Positions 26,755-34,179 of a stretch of DNA of 64,000 nt are shown piece after piece. The stretch covers positions 7,068,001 to 7,132,000 of the forward strand of contig NC_013929.1 of the NCBI RefSeq assembly GCF_000091305.1. Direction: 5' to 3'. Numbering within the stretch: position 1 is the first letter of the stretch; each line of letters opens with the position of its first letter. The stretch is from Streptomyces scabiei 87.22 (GTDB lineage Bacteria > Actinomycetota > Actinomycetes > Streptomycetales > Streptomycetaceae). Under the pieces are notes generated by a model that saw only the letters and a program-made list of their open reading frames with translations, had not been told where the DNA came from and searched no databases. The position numbers and the translations under genes are program-made.

Positions 26755-27915
26755 TCAGAACGCCAGCGCCGCCGTGTGGACCGCCCGGACGAACCCCGCG
26801 TTCTCCGGCGCCGCCCCGCCCGGGAACGCCATACGGCGACGGGTGTAGCCGTAGGCGAGGCCGCTGCGGGGGTCGGCGAAGGCCTGGGAGCCGCCGGCGC
26901 CGCTGTGGCCGAAGGTGCCGGCGCCGAGGAAGGGGTGGACCAGTTCGGCGGTCGCCTGGAAGCCGAGGCCGAACGCCTTGGGGGCGCGGGCCACCAGGTC
27001 GTGGCCGACGGAGTGGATCTGGCCGAACTCGCCGATGGTGTCGGGCTTCAGCAGCGGCGGACGGCCGTCCACCGTGCTGATGGCCGCCGCGTACATCCCG
27101 GCGAGCCCGCGCGCCGAGCCGATCCCGCCCGCCGACGCCTGCCCGTTCGCCCGCACGATCCGCGCGTTGGGGAAGTCCGTCAGCTCGCCCGGCTCCGGAA
27201 CCTGGGAGTTGAACGCGATCGACGTCAGCGTGTGCGGCCCCTGCGGGACGGCGTCCAGCTCGGCCTGCTGCGCGGGCGTCGGCGTCATCGGCAGCACGCT
27301 CCGGAACCGGGGCTCGTGCTCGGCGGGCAGCCCCAGGAACAGATCGAGCCCGTACGGGGCCCGGACCCGCTCCTCGTACACCTCCTGCAGCGTGCGCCCC
27401 GTCGCCCGCCGTACGACCTCTCCGGTGAGCGCGCCGATCACGAGCGCGTGGTACCCGAAGGCCGTGCCCGGCCGCCAGAACGGGCGCTGGACGGCGAGGC
27501 GCTCGGCGATCACCCGGTCGTCCGCCAGCTCCTCCAGGGTGAACCCGGCATCGGTGCCGACGAGCCCCGCGCGGTGCGCCAGCAGCTCCCGCAGGGTCAC
27601 CGCCCCCTTGCCCTCGGCCGCGAACTCCGGCCAGTAGTGGGCGACTTCCCGGTCCAGCTCCAGCACACCGTCCTGGACGAGCAGCGCGACGACGAGATGC
27701 GCGGCCCCCTTGGTGGAGGAGAACACGCCGTGCAACGTGTCACCACCAGGGCCTGCCCACAAATCCACGACCCGCCGCCCGTCCACATAGGCGGTCAACT
27801 GCCCCTCGTAGTCGTCCCGTTCACCGGCCACGAACAAGGCGAACGCCTCACGCACCGCCTCGAAACCACCGGCGACCGACCCCTGGACACCGACCGCCCG
27901 AGTCCCCTCACCCAT
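26755..27915 (-). CDS. serine hydrolase, beta-lactamase/EstB family
   Basis: A 386-aa class C beta-lactamase-fold protein. The nucleophile is in F-S-S-T-K-G (S-x-x-K), the second motif is F-G-Y-H-A-L (Y-x-x in place of Y-x-N), and a C-terminal F-G-H-S-G-A-G-G supplies the third. This combination is typical of EstB-like esterases rather than true beta-lactamases. No signal peptide is seen, so it is probably cytoplasmic. The ATG follows GGAGAGGG. The open frame extends far upstream over the convergent kinase-fold gene, but that is a high-GC artefact. Confidence 0.87.
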   Translation of the reverse strand: MGEGTRAVGVQGSVAGGFEAVREAFALFVAGERDDYEGQLTAYVDGRRVVDLWAGPGGDTLHGVFSSTKGAAHLVVALLVQDGVLELDREVAHYWPEFAAEGKGAVTLRELLAHRAGLVGTDAGFTLEELADDRVIAERLAVQRPFWRPGTAFGYHALVIGALTGEVVRRATGRTLQEVYEERVRAPYGLDLFLGLPAEHEPRFRSVLPMTPTPAQQAELDAVPQGPHTLTSIAFNSQVPEPGELTDFPNARIVRANGQASAGGIGSARGLAGMYAAAISTVDGRPPLLKPDTIGEFGQIHSVGHDLVARAPKAFGLGFQATAELVHPFLGAGTFGHSGAGGSQAFADPRSGLAYGYTRRRMAFPGGAAPENAGFVRAVHTAALAF

Positions 27916-28056
27916 ACCCAACCCTCTCCTCGACACCACCCACCCGCTCCCCAACACCGGCCCCACCTGCGCGCATTCCCCCGGGGGCCTGGGGCGGTCA
28001 TGGGGGAGGGGCGGGAACGGGTGCGCCGGAGTCCGCCGAGGTGCTACGCATCGCGG

Positions 28057-29121
28057 ATGAACTCTCCCGGCATCTCCCGCGAGGCGCGCCTGACCTCCCA
28101 CCATACGGCCGCCACCGCCCTCGCCCGGCACAGCGACCGCTCCCTGAGCAGGCTCCTCGACAAGGCCACCCCGTGCGGCTCCGGTATCGGCGGCACCTCG
28201 GTGCTGCTGGAACTCGACGGGCTTCAGGTCTTCGTGAAACGGGTGCCCCTCACGGACCTCGAACGACGCCCGGAGAACGTCCACTCCACGGCGAACCTCT
28301 TCGGGCTTCCCCCTTGGTGCCAGTACGGCGTCGGCGCCGTCGGCAGCCCCGGCTTCGGCGCCTGGCGCGAACTCGCCGTCCACACGATGACGACCAACTG
28401 GGTGCTCGCGGGGGAGTACGACGGCTTCCCGCTCATGCACCACTGGCGGGTGCTGCCGGACTCCCCGCCCCTCCCCGAGGAACTGACCGACGTCGAACGG
28501 GCCGTCGCCCACTGGGGTGGCGCCCCGGGCGTACGCGAGCGCATCGAGGCCCGCGGAAGTTCCTCGGCGAGCGTCACGCTGTTCCTGGAGTACATCCCTT
28601 GCACCCTCCACGATTGGCTGGGTGCACAGACGACGGCCGGCGCCGCGGCCGCCGACCGGGCCTGCGCCCTGGTGGAGCGGGAACTGGCCGCCGGCATCAC
28701 GTTCATGAACAGCCAGGGTCTGCTCCACTTCGACGCGCATTTCCAGAACATCCTGACCGACGGTCACCGCCTCTACTTCGCCGACTTCGGCCTCGCCCTC
28801 TCCGCACGCTTCGACCTGACACCGCAGGAACGGGCCTTCTTCGACGGTCATCGCCACTACGACCGCTGCTACTCCCTGAGTTACCTGGTCAACTGGCTGC
28901 TCAAGGACCTGTACGACCTCGACCGGGAGGAACGGGAGGTCCGGACGCGCGCGTACGCCCAGGGAGAGCGCCCCACCGGGATCCCGGACGCCGCCGCGGC
29001 GGCGATCGCCCGGTACGCGCCGCTCGCCACCGTGATGGCGGGCTTCTTCCGTCGTCTGGAGGCCGAGAGCAGCACCCCGTACCCCGTGGAGGAGCTTGAC
29101 CGGTTCCTGGACCTTACCTAA
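28057..29121 (+). CDS. kinase-fold protein (aminoglycoside-phosphotransferase-like)
   Basis: A 354-aa protein with the catalytic loop H-F-D-A-H-F-Q-N-I-L (H-x-D-x-x-x-x-N, near 225-232) and D-F-G in A-D-F-G-L-A (near 243). The N-lobe has a short Gly-rich segment (G-S-G-I-G-G-T-S-V) and V-F-V-K-R (likely ATP lysine). An insert before the catalytic loop contains F-L-E-Y-I-P-C-T-L-H-D-W-L. It may phosphorylate a small molecule or a protein; which is unknown. No neighbour points to a substrate. No ribosome-binding site is apparent. Its stop overlaps the inverted repeat governing the next gene. Confidence 0.8.
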   Translation: MNSPGISREARLTSHHTAATALARHSDRSLSRLLDKATPCGSGIGGTSVLLELDGLQVFVKRVPLTDLERRPENVHSTANLFGLPPWCQYGVGAVGSPGFGAWRELAVHTMTTNWVLAGEYDGFPLMHHWRVLPDSPPLPEELTDVERAVAHWGGAPGVRERIEARGSSSASVTLFLEYIPCTLHDWLGAQTTAGAAAADRACALVERELAAGITFMNSQGLLHFDAHFQNILTDGHRLYFADFGLALSARFDLTPQERAFFDGHRHYDRCYSLSYLVNWLLKDLYDLDREEREVRTRAYAQGERPTGIPDAAAAAIARYAPLATVMAGFFRRLEAESSTPYPVEELDRFLDLT

Positions 29122-29134
29122 GAGCCATTGACTC

Positions 29135-29155
29135 TTGCCTAAAAGCTTTAGGTAA
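29135..29155 (+). promoter_or_regulatory. palindromic operator over the TetR promoter
   Basis: TTGCCTAAAAGC followed by TTTAGGTAA is a near-perfect 21-bp palindrome, and TTACCTAA at 29114-29121 repeats one arm. A promoter TTGCCT (29135-29140), 18-bp spacer, CATAAT (29159-29164) overlaps it, so TetR autorepression is likely. Confidence 0.6.
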
Positions 29156-29162
29156 TTGCATA

Positions 29163-29210
29163 ATCCACCCGGTCGGCAATCCATCCAGTCGCCGATCCAC
29201 CCGGTCGGCA
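29163..29210 (+). repeat. three 16-bp tandem repeats in the TetR leader
   Basis: The unit ATCCACCCGGTCGGCA occurs three times head to tail. Copies 1 and 3 are identical and copy 2 differs at four positions. They lie directly after the -10 element. Confidence 0.75.
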
Positions 29211-29240
29211 CCCGTCGGCCCTGTCGAGCGAAGGACGGTC

Positions 29241-29819
29241 ATGGCACGCGTGGGGCTCACCCCGGAGCGTCTTGCTCTGGCGGGCGCGGAGTTGGCCGAT
29301 GAGATCGGGTTCGGGGAGGTGACTGTGTCCGAGCTGGCCCGGCGGTTCGACGTGAAGGTCGCGAGTCTGTACTCCCATGTGCGCAACTCCCAGGACCTCA
29401 AGGCCCGGATCGCCCTGCTCGCCCTGGAGGAGCTGGCCGACCGGGGCGCCGCCGCGCTCGCCGGGCGGGCCGGGAAGGACGCGCTGGCGGCGCTGGGGAA
29501 CGTGTACCGCGACTACGCCCGCGCACACCCAGGCCGCTACGAGGCGACCCGGCTGAGGCTGGACCCGGAGGCCGCCGCGGCCAGTGCGGGTGGCAGGCAC
29601 GCGCAGATGACGCGGGCCATCCTGCGCGGCTACGACCTCACCGAACCGGACCAGACCCACGCCGTCCGGCTCCTCGGCAGCGTCTTCCACGGGTACGTCA
29701 GCCTGGAGTCGGCCGGCGGCTTCAGCCACAGCGCCCCCGACTCGCAGGAGAGCTGGGAGCGGATCCTCGACGCCCTCGACGCCCTGCTGCGCAACTGGCC
29801 GGTCCCGCCCCCCGGTTGA
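29241..29819 (+). CDS. TetR-family regulator with WHG-type C-terminal domain
   Basis: A 192-aa regulator. The helix-turn-helix is V-T-V-S-E-L-A-R-R-F-D-V-K-V-A-S-L-Y-S-H-V (residues 29-49), and the ligand domain includes R-L-L-G-S-V-F-H-G-Y-V-S-L-E. The ATG has AAGGA upstream. The promoter carries a palindrome and tandem repeats, indicating autoregulation. The SGNH hydrolase gene that follows 65 bp downstream on the same strand could be co-transcribed and controlled. Confidence 0.9.
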   Translation: MARVGLTPERLALAGAELADEIGFGEVTVSELARRFDVKVASLYSHVRNSQDLKARIALLALEELADRGAAALAGRAGKDALAALGNVYRDYARAHPGRYEATRLRLDPEAAAASAGGRHAQMTRAILRGYDLTEPDQTHAVRLLGSVFHGYVSLESAGGFSHSAPDSQESWERILDALDALLRNWPVPPPG

Positions 29820-29884
29820 ACCGGCGGGCGGCCCCACGACACGCACCGCCGGACCCCCCACCCCACCGATCGTCAGGTCAGGTC

Positions 29885-31078
29885 ATGCCCACGAACCCCG
29901 AGAACCCCACCGGCCCCCGGTGGATCACCACCCCCCTCACCGCAGACCTCCTGCGCGGCGCCCTGGAGCTGGAGCGCACCGAGCACGGGGTGCTGCCCCA
30001 CCGGCTGCCGGCCCGGGCCCGCGCCCAGTGCACCGATCCGCAGCTGGCCGTCGTCGAGTCCCAGCCCTCCGGCGTACGCCTCGTCCTGCGCACCCGCGCC
30101 ACCGCGATCGAACTGGACGCCCTGCGCACCAAGCGGGCCTACGTGGGCGCCCCGCCCCGCCCGGACGGCCTGTACGACCTCCTCGTCGACGGCCGGCTGA
30201 CCGCCCGCGCGAGCGTGCCGGACGGCAACACCATCACCCTCGACATGACCACCGGCCGGTCCGAGCACCGGTCCGGCCCGCCCGGCACCGTGCGCTTCAC
30301 GGAGCTCCCCGAGGGCCTCAAGACGGTCGAGATCTGGCTCCCGCACAACGAGACCACCGAGCTTCTCGCCCTGCGCACCGACGCTCCCGTCGAGCCCGTC
30401 CCGGACCGGGGCCGCCGGGTCTGGCTGCACCACGGCAGCTCGATCAGCCACGGCTCCGACGCCGCAGGCCCCACCGAGATCTGGCCCGCCCACGCCGCCG
30501 GCCTCGCCGGCGTCGAACTCGTCAACCTGGGCCTCGGCGGCAGCGCGCTCCTCGACCCCTTCACCGCCCGCGCCATCCGGGACACCCCCGCCGACCTGAT
30601 CAGCGTCAAGATCGGCATCAACCTGGTGAACCACGACGTGATGCGGCTGCGCGCCTTCGCCCCCGCCGTGCACGGCTTCCTCGACACGATCCGCGACGGC
30701 CACCCCACCACGCCCCTCCTCGTGGTCTCCCCGATCCTCTGCCCCATCCACGAGGACACCCCCGGCCCCAGCGCCCCCGACTTCACCGACCTCGCCGAGG
30801 GCCGGCTCCGCTTCCGTGCCATGGGCGACCCGGACGACCCCACCCCAGGCCGGCTCACCCTGAAGGTGATCCGCGAGGAACTGGCGGCGATCGTGGCCCG
30901 GCGCGCCCCCGAGGACCCGCACCTGCACCACCTCGACGGCCTCACCCTGTACGGCGAGCCCGACACAGCCGCCCTCCCGCTCCCGGACGACCTGCACCCG
31001 GACGCCGAGACCCACCGCCTCATCGGCGAACGCTTCGCGAAGCTGGCCTTCGGGGAGGACGGAGCCTTCGCCCCCTGA
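29885..31078 (+). CDS. SGNH/GDSL-type esterase with N-terminal beta-sandwich
   Basis: A 397-aa hydrolase. Residues 1-175 form a beta-rich domain like those of carbohydrate esterases. The SGNH blocks follow: H-H-G-S-S-I-S-H-G (nucleophile Ser), L-G-L-G-G-S, G-I-N-L-V-N-H (Asn block) and L-P-D-D-L-H-P-D (Asp/His). No signal peptide is present, so it acts in the cytoplasm, perhaps removing acyl groups from an imported sugar or metabolite. The ATG is poorly served by ribosome-binding sequence, consistent with coupling to the TetR gene. Confidence 0.82.
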   Translation: MPTNPENPTGPRWITTPLTADLLRGALELERTEHGVLPHRLPARARAQCTDPQLAVVESQPSGVRLVLRTRATAIELDALRTKRAYVGAPPRPDGLYDLLVDGRLTARASVPDGNTITLDMTTGRSEHRSGPPGTVRFTELPEGLKTVEIWLPHNETTELLALRTDAPVEPVPDRGRRVWLHHGSSISHGSDAAGPTEIWPAHAAGLAGVELVNLGLGGSALLDPFTARAIRDTPADLISVKIGINLVNHDVMRLRAFAPAVHGFLDTIRDGHPTTPLLVVSPILCPIHEDTPGPSAPDFTDLAEGRLRFRAMGDPDDPTPGRLTLKVIREELAAIVARRAPEDPHLHHLDGLTLYGEPDTAALPLPDDLHPDAETHRLIGERFAKLAFGEDGAFAP

Positions 31079-31117
31079 GCGCCGGAGGCCAGGCCCCCGC
31101 TGGGTAAAATTTCCCCC

Positions 31118-31945
31118 ATGCGCGATCTAGGGGTGGGTTTCCAGTACCTGGTGCAGGGCCAACGCTGGGTGGCCAGGCACGGCAGGCAGTACGGCTTCGG
31201 TCTGATCCCGGGCCTGATCACACTCGTCCTCTACCTGGGCGCCCTGGTCGCGCTCGGCGTCTGGGGCCCGGACTTCGTCACCTGGGCGACCCCCTTCGCG
31301 GACGACTGGTCCAGCCCCTGGGCCGGCCTCTTCCGGGGCCTGCTCACCGCCGTGCTGTTCGCCCTCGCCCTGGCCCTCGCGGTCGTCACCTTCACCGCGG
31401 TGACCCTCCTCATCGGCCAGCCCTTCTACGAGAGCCTCTCGGAGAGCGTCGACCGGGACGTCTCCCCGGACGGCACCGCACCGGAGTCCGGCCTTCCGCT
31501 GTGGCGGGAGCTGTGGATCTCGGCCCGGGACAGCGTCCGGGTCGTCGTACGGGCGCTGCTGTGGGCCCTGCTGCTCTTCGGCCTCGGCTTCGTCCCGTTC
31601 GTCGGCCAGACGGTCGTCCCCGTGATCGGCTTCATGGTGACCGGCTTCTTCCTCACCGAGGAACTGACCGCCGTGGCCCTCCAGCGCCGCCGCGTCGAAC
31701 TCCGCGCCCGGCTCGCCCTTCTGCGCTCCCGCAAGATGCTGATCTGGGGCTTCGGCACCCCGCTGGGTCTCGCCTTCCTGGTGCCGTTCGTCGCCGTCTT
31801 CCTGATGCCGGGCGCGGTCGCGGGCGCCACCCTCATGGCCCGCGACCTGCTGGGCGAGGAGACCACGGACGAGGAGGAGCGCAACCGGGTCCCCGCCCAG
31901 AACGGGCAGCACGACATGTTCCGCAAGCCCCGGGTCGGCGCCTGA
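31118..31945 (+). CDS. EI24/CysZ-like membrane protein
   Basis: A 275-aa integral membrane protein with the EI24 fold: an N-terminal amphipathic stretch (Y-L-V-Q-G-Q-R-W-V), four or more hydrophobic helices, the loop L-L-I-G-Q-P-F-Y-E-S-L-S-E-S-V-D and a charged cytoplasmic tail. E. coli CysZ carries sulfate, but actinobacterial EI24 proteins have no proven substrate. TAAAAT (31105-31110) ends seven bases before the ATG and there is no ribosome-binding site, so the mRNA is probably leaderless. Confidence 0.87.
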   Translation: MRDLGVGFQYLVQGQRWVARHGRQYGFGLIPGLITLVLYLGALVALGVWGPDFVTWATPFADDWSSPWAGLFRGLLTAVLFALALALAVVTFTAVTLLIGQPFYESLSESVDRDVSPDGTAPESGLPLWRELWISARDSVRVVVRALLWALLLFGLGFVPFVGQTVVPVIGFMVTGFFLTEELTAVALQRRRVELRARLALLRSRKMLIWGFGTPLGLAFLVPFVAVFLMPGAVAGATLMARDLLGEETTDEEERNRVPAQNGQHDMFRKPRVGA

Positions 31946-31979
31946 GACGGATCCCCGGCGCCGACACCCGGCCCCCGCG

Positions 31980-33329
31980 TCAGTCCCGCGTTCCCCCGGT
32001 CGCACCGGAGCCAGACGCACCGGAACCGGTCGCGGCGCCGCCCGAGGCGCCCGCCGACTCCACGGCGACCGTCACGATCGCCCGCACCTGCGCGATGATG
32101 TCCAGCCGGTTCCGTACGAACTCGGGGTCGGTCACCGTCCCGGTCGCCGGGTCGGTGTTGCCGGCGCCGAACTGCAGGACGGGCGTGTGCACATGCCCGC
32201 CCGGCAGCGAGGGGCCGAGCCCCAGCCGGTCGCGCAGGAGCGTCGCCCGGTAGGCGATCTCGTTGGAGAGATAGTCACCGCCGCCCCCCGCCCGCGCGGT
32301 CGAGCCGGGGGTGGGCCCGTCCGGCCGGACGACCGCCGTCGTGCCGCCCGCGGGGATCTCGGTGACGCTCGTGTTGTCGTACACCGGGAAGCGGCCCGTC
32401 CGGGCGGCCACGATGTCCGCGTACGGCAGGGTCGTGGTCGTCCACTGGGGCTGGCCGGCGGGGTCGCTCACCGGCACGGTCCCGGTGCTGCCGATGTTGT
32501 CGTTGTCGGCGAAACCGCCGCGCCAGGCCCCGTTGGTCCGCTCGACGTCGAAACGCCCCACCCGGCCCTGGCTGACGGTCGCGAAGAGGTCCACCCGGGG
32601 CAGCGGCCCCCGCAGGGTGCGCTCGACCGTGCCGTCCGCGAAGTCCTGCCAGCGGACCGGGAAGACGGCGGTCTCGATGCGCGCGGGACCGTCGGCGGTC
32701 CGGATCACCGTGCCGTCGAGGGCGAGGGCCGTGGCCCCGGACGGGTTGGAGATCCGTATGTCCCGGTCCAGCGTGAACGGATCGAACCCGGTGACCAGAA
32801 TCCGCTTCAGCCCCTTGCCGCCCTGGGGGAAGCCCAGGGAGTCCTGCCCCCGTGACGCCCGCTCCAACGCGGCCAGCAGGTCCGCCCTCTGACGGTCCGA
32901 CAGGCCGAACTCGGGCTCCCATCCCCGCACTTCCCGGGTCATGCCCAACCGCGCCCAGTACAGGGGCCGGTCGTCGTCCCGGCTCAGATCACCGCCCGCG
33001 GGCCCGCGCCCCTGCGCCCGGTCAACGGCCCGCGTCCACAGCCGCGCACCCTCTCGTACGACGATCCGCTCGGCGCGGGCGTACGACCGCGCCCCGGCCA
33101 GTGCCCGCCCGAACTCCGGTGCCACGGTGTCGAATCCGGAGCGCCGCAGGATCTCCTGGGGGACGGCCCGGTCGAGCCGTTGCTCCTCGACGGTGGGGGC
33201 CGCCGCCGAAGCGGCCGAGGGGGAGGGGGAGGCGGGAGAGGCGGACGCGGGGGTGCAGAGGCCGGCCAGCAGGGCCGCCAGACAGATCGTCGCGCCGCGT
33301 GCCCGCCGGGAAGTCAGTAAGGATGTCAA
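31980..33329 (-). CDS. secreted pyroglutamyl-peptidase-like protein, catalytic Cys replaced by Ser
   Basis: About 449 aa. After a signal peptide and an N-terminal domain of about 150 residues comes a C15 peptidase domain: R-I-L-V-T-G-F-D-P-F, N-P-S-G, S-Q-G-R-V-G-R-F-D-V-E-R (Glu of the triad, about 263) and G-G-H-V-H-T-P (His, about 381). Where family members have T-Y-V-C-N, this protein has D-Y-L-S-N (about 355; codon TCC at 32265-32267), so the nucleophilic Cys is missing. C15 enzymes are normally about 215-aa cytosolic proteins; export and an extra N-terminal domain are odd. It may be a pseudoenzyme or binding protein. The start is uncertain; TTG at 33329 fits the signal peptide, and the frame is open to 33419. 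Confidence 0.75.
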   Translation of the reverse strand: MTSLLTSRRARGATICLAALLAGLCTPASASPASPSPSAASAAAPTVEEQRLDRAVPQEILRRSGFDTVAPEFGRALAGARSYARAERIVVREGARLWTRAVDRAQGRGPAGGDLSRDDDRPLYWARLGMTREVRGWEPEFGLSDRQRADLLAALERASRGQDSLGFPQGGKGLKRILVTGFDPFTLDRDIRISNPSGATALALDGTVIRTADGPARIETAVFPVRWQDFADGTVERTLRGPLPRVDLFATVSQGRVGRFDVERTNGAWRGGFADNDNIGSTGTVPVSDPAGQPQWTTTTLPYADIVAARTGRFPVYDNTSVTEIPAGGTTAVVRPDGPTPGSTARAGGGGDYLSNEIAYRATLLRDRLGLGPSLPGGHVHTPVLQFGAGNTDPATGTVTDPEFVRNRLDIIAQVRAIVTVAVESAGASGGAATGSGASGSGATGGTRD

Positions 33330-33471
33330 GGGACTCGGAGTCCTTCCGTCGCTGTGGTGCCGTGGGGGTCTCGCTCGGGGACGGCGGCAGTATCGCGTGA
33401 CGGGAGGGGCGCGCGCCACGGCCGCCTCCGGTCGTCACGACAGGTGCGGCGGTACGCGCGTGCGGCCGGTC

Positions 33472-34068
33472 TCAGCCCTGGTCCTCGCCCAGCAGCGCCA
33501 GGAAGTCCCGGAAGGCCCCCGGCATGTCCACGGAGCCCGGATCCAGCAGCCACTGGTACTGCAGTCCGTCCATCACGGCTACCAGCAGCGGCGCCGCCCG
33601 CTCCGGCGTGAGCCCGCTCGGCAGCCGGTCGCCGTACTCGGCGCGCAGCACCTCCGCCATGGCCCCCCGCACCCGGCCGTACCGCTGCGTGAAGAACTCC
33701 CGCGCGGGATGGCCCTCGGTGACGCTCTCGCCGAGCAGCGCGGAGAAGGTCTGGACGATGCCGGGCCGCATGGCGTTGTACTCGACGAGCGAGCCCAGCA
33801 GATCGAGCCGCAGCGTGCTGTCGGGCAGCGCGTCCCAGCGGTCCCGTTCCTCCAGGACGGCGACGAGCAGCGCGTCCTTGGTGGGGAAGTAGTGCAGCAG
33901 GCCCTGCTGGGTCAGCCCGACGCGCTCGGCGACCGCCGCCATGCTCGCGCCCCGGTACCCGCGCTCGGCGATCACCTCCAGGGCCGCGAGAACGATCTCC
34001 GCGCGCCGCTCCTCGCCCCTGACGCCCCTGGTCCTGCTGGTGCCGCTCATGCCGTCACCGTACGGCAT
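33472..34068 (-). CDS. TetR-family regulator (BetI-like)
   Basis: A 198-aa regulator. The helix-turn-helix is A-S-M-A-A-V-A-E-R-V-G-L-T-Q-Q-G-L-L-H-Y-F (near 41-61), followed by a BetI-type C-terminal domain. The start may instead be the ATG at 34050. It is divergent from the GH3 beta-glucosidase gene with 111 bp between, and this arrangement, also common in other Streptomyces, suggests it represses that gene when its ligand is absent. A candidate operator lies at 34113-34130. Confidence 0.88.
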   Translation of the reverse strand: MPYGDGMSGTSRTRGVRGEERRAEIVLAALEVIAERGYRGASMAAVAERVGLTQQGLLHYFPTKDALLVAVLEERDRWDALPDSTLRLDLLGSLVEYNAMRPGIVQTFSALLGESVTEGHPAREFFTQRYGRVRGAMAEVLRAEYGDRLPSGLTPERAAPLLVAVMDGLQYQWLLDPGSVDMPGAFRDFLALLGEDQG

Positions 34069-34112
34069 CCCGTCCCGTCCACCGCCGCTAAAGATAACGG
34101 CAGAATAACGAA

Positions 34113-34130
34113 ACCTACCACTCTACAGGT
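34113..34130. promoter_or_regulatory. possible TetR operator before the GH3 gene
   Basis: ACCTAC, six bases, ACAGGT form an imperfect inverted repeat in the AT-richer stretch between the divergent TetR and GH3 genes. Confidence 0.35.
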
Positions 34131-34179
34131 AATCGATGCACGATGAGGGGACGATCGGACTCGACGAGGAGGCACCGCG

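Noticed and set aside
29163..29210. Possible CRISPR-like array
   Set aside because: Units are contiguous 16-mers without spacers, so this is a tandem repeat.
27916..29211. Minus-strand extension of the serine hydrolase to 818 residues
   Set aside because: It is antisense to a kinase-fold gene with intact catalytic motifs. The hydrolase fold begins after the ATG at 27915.
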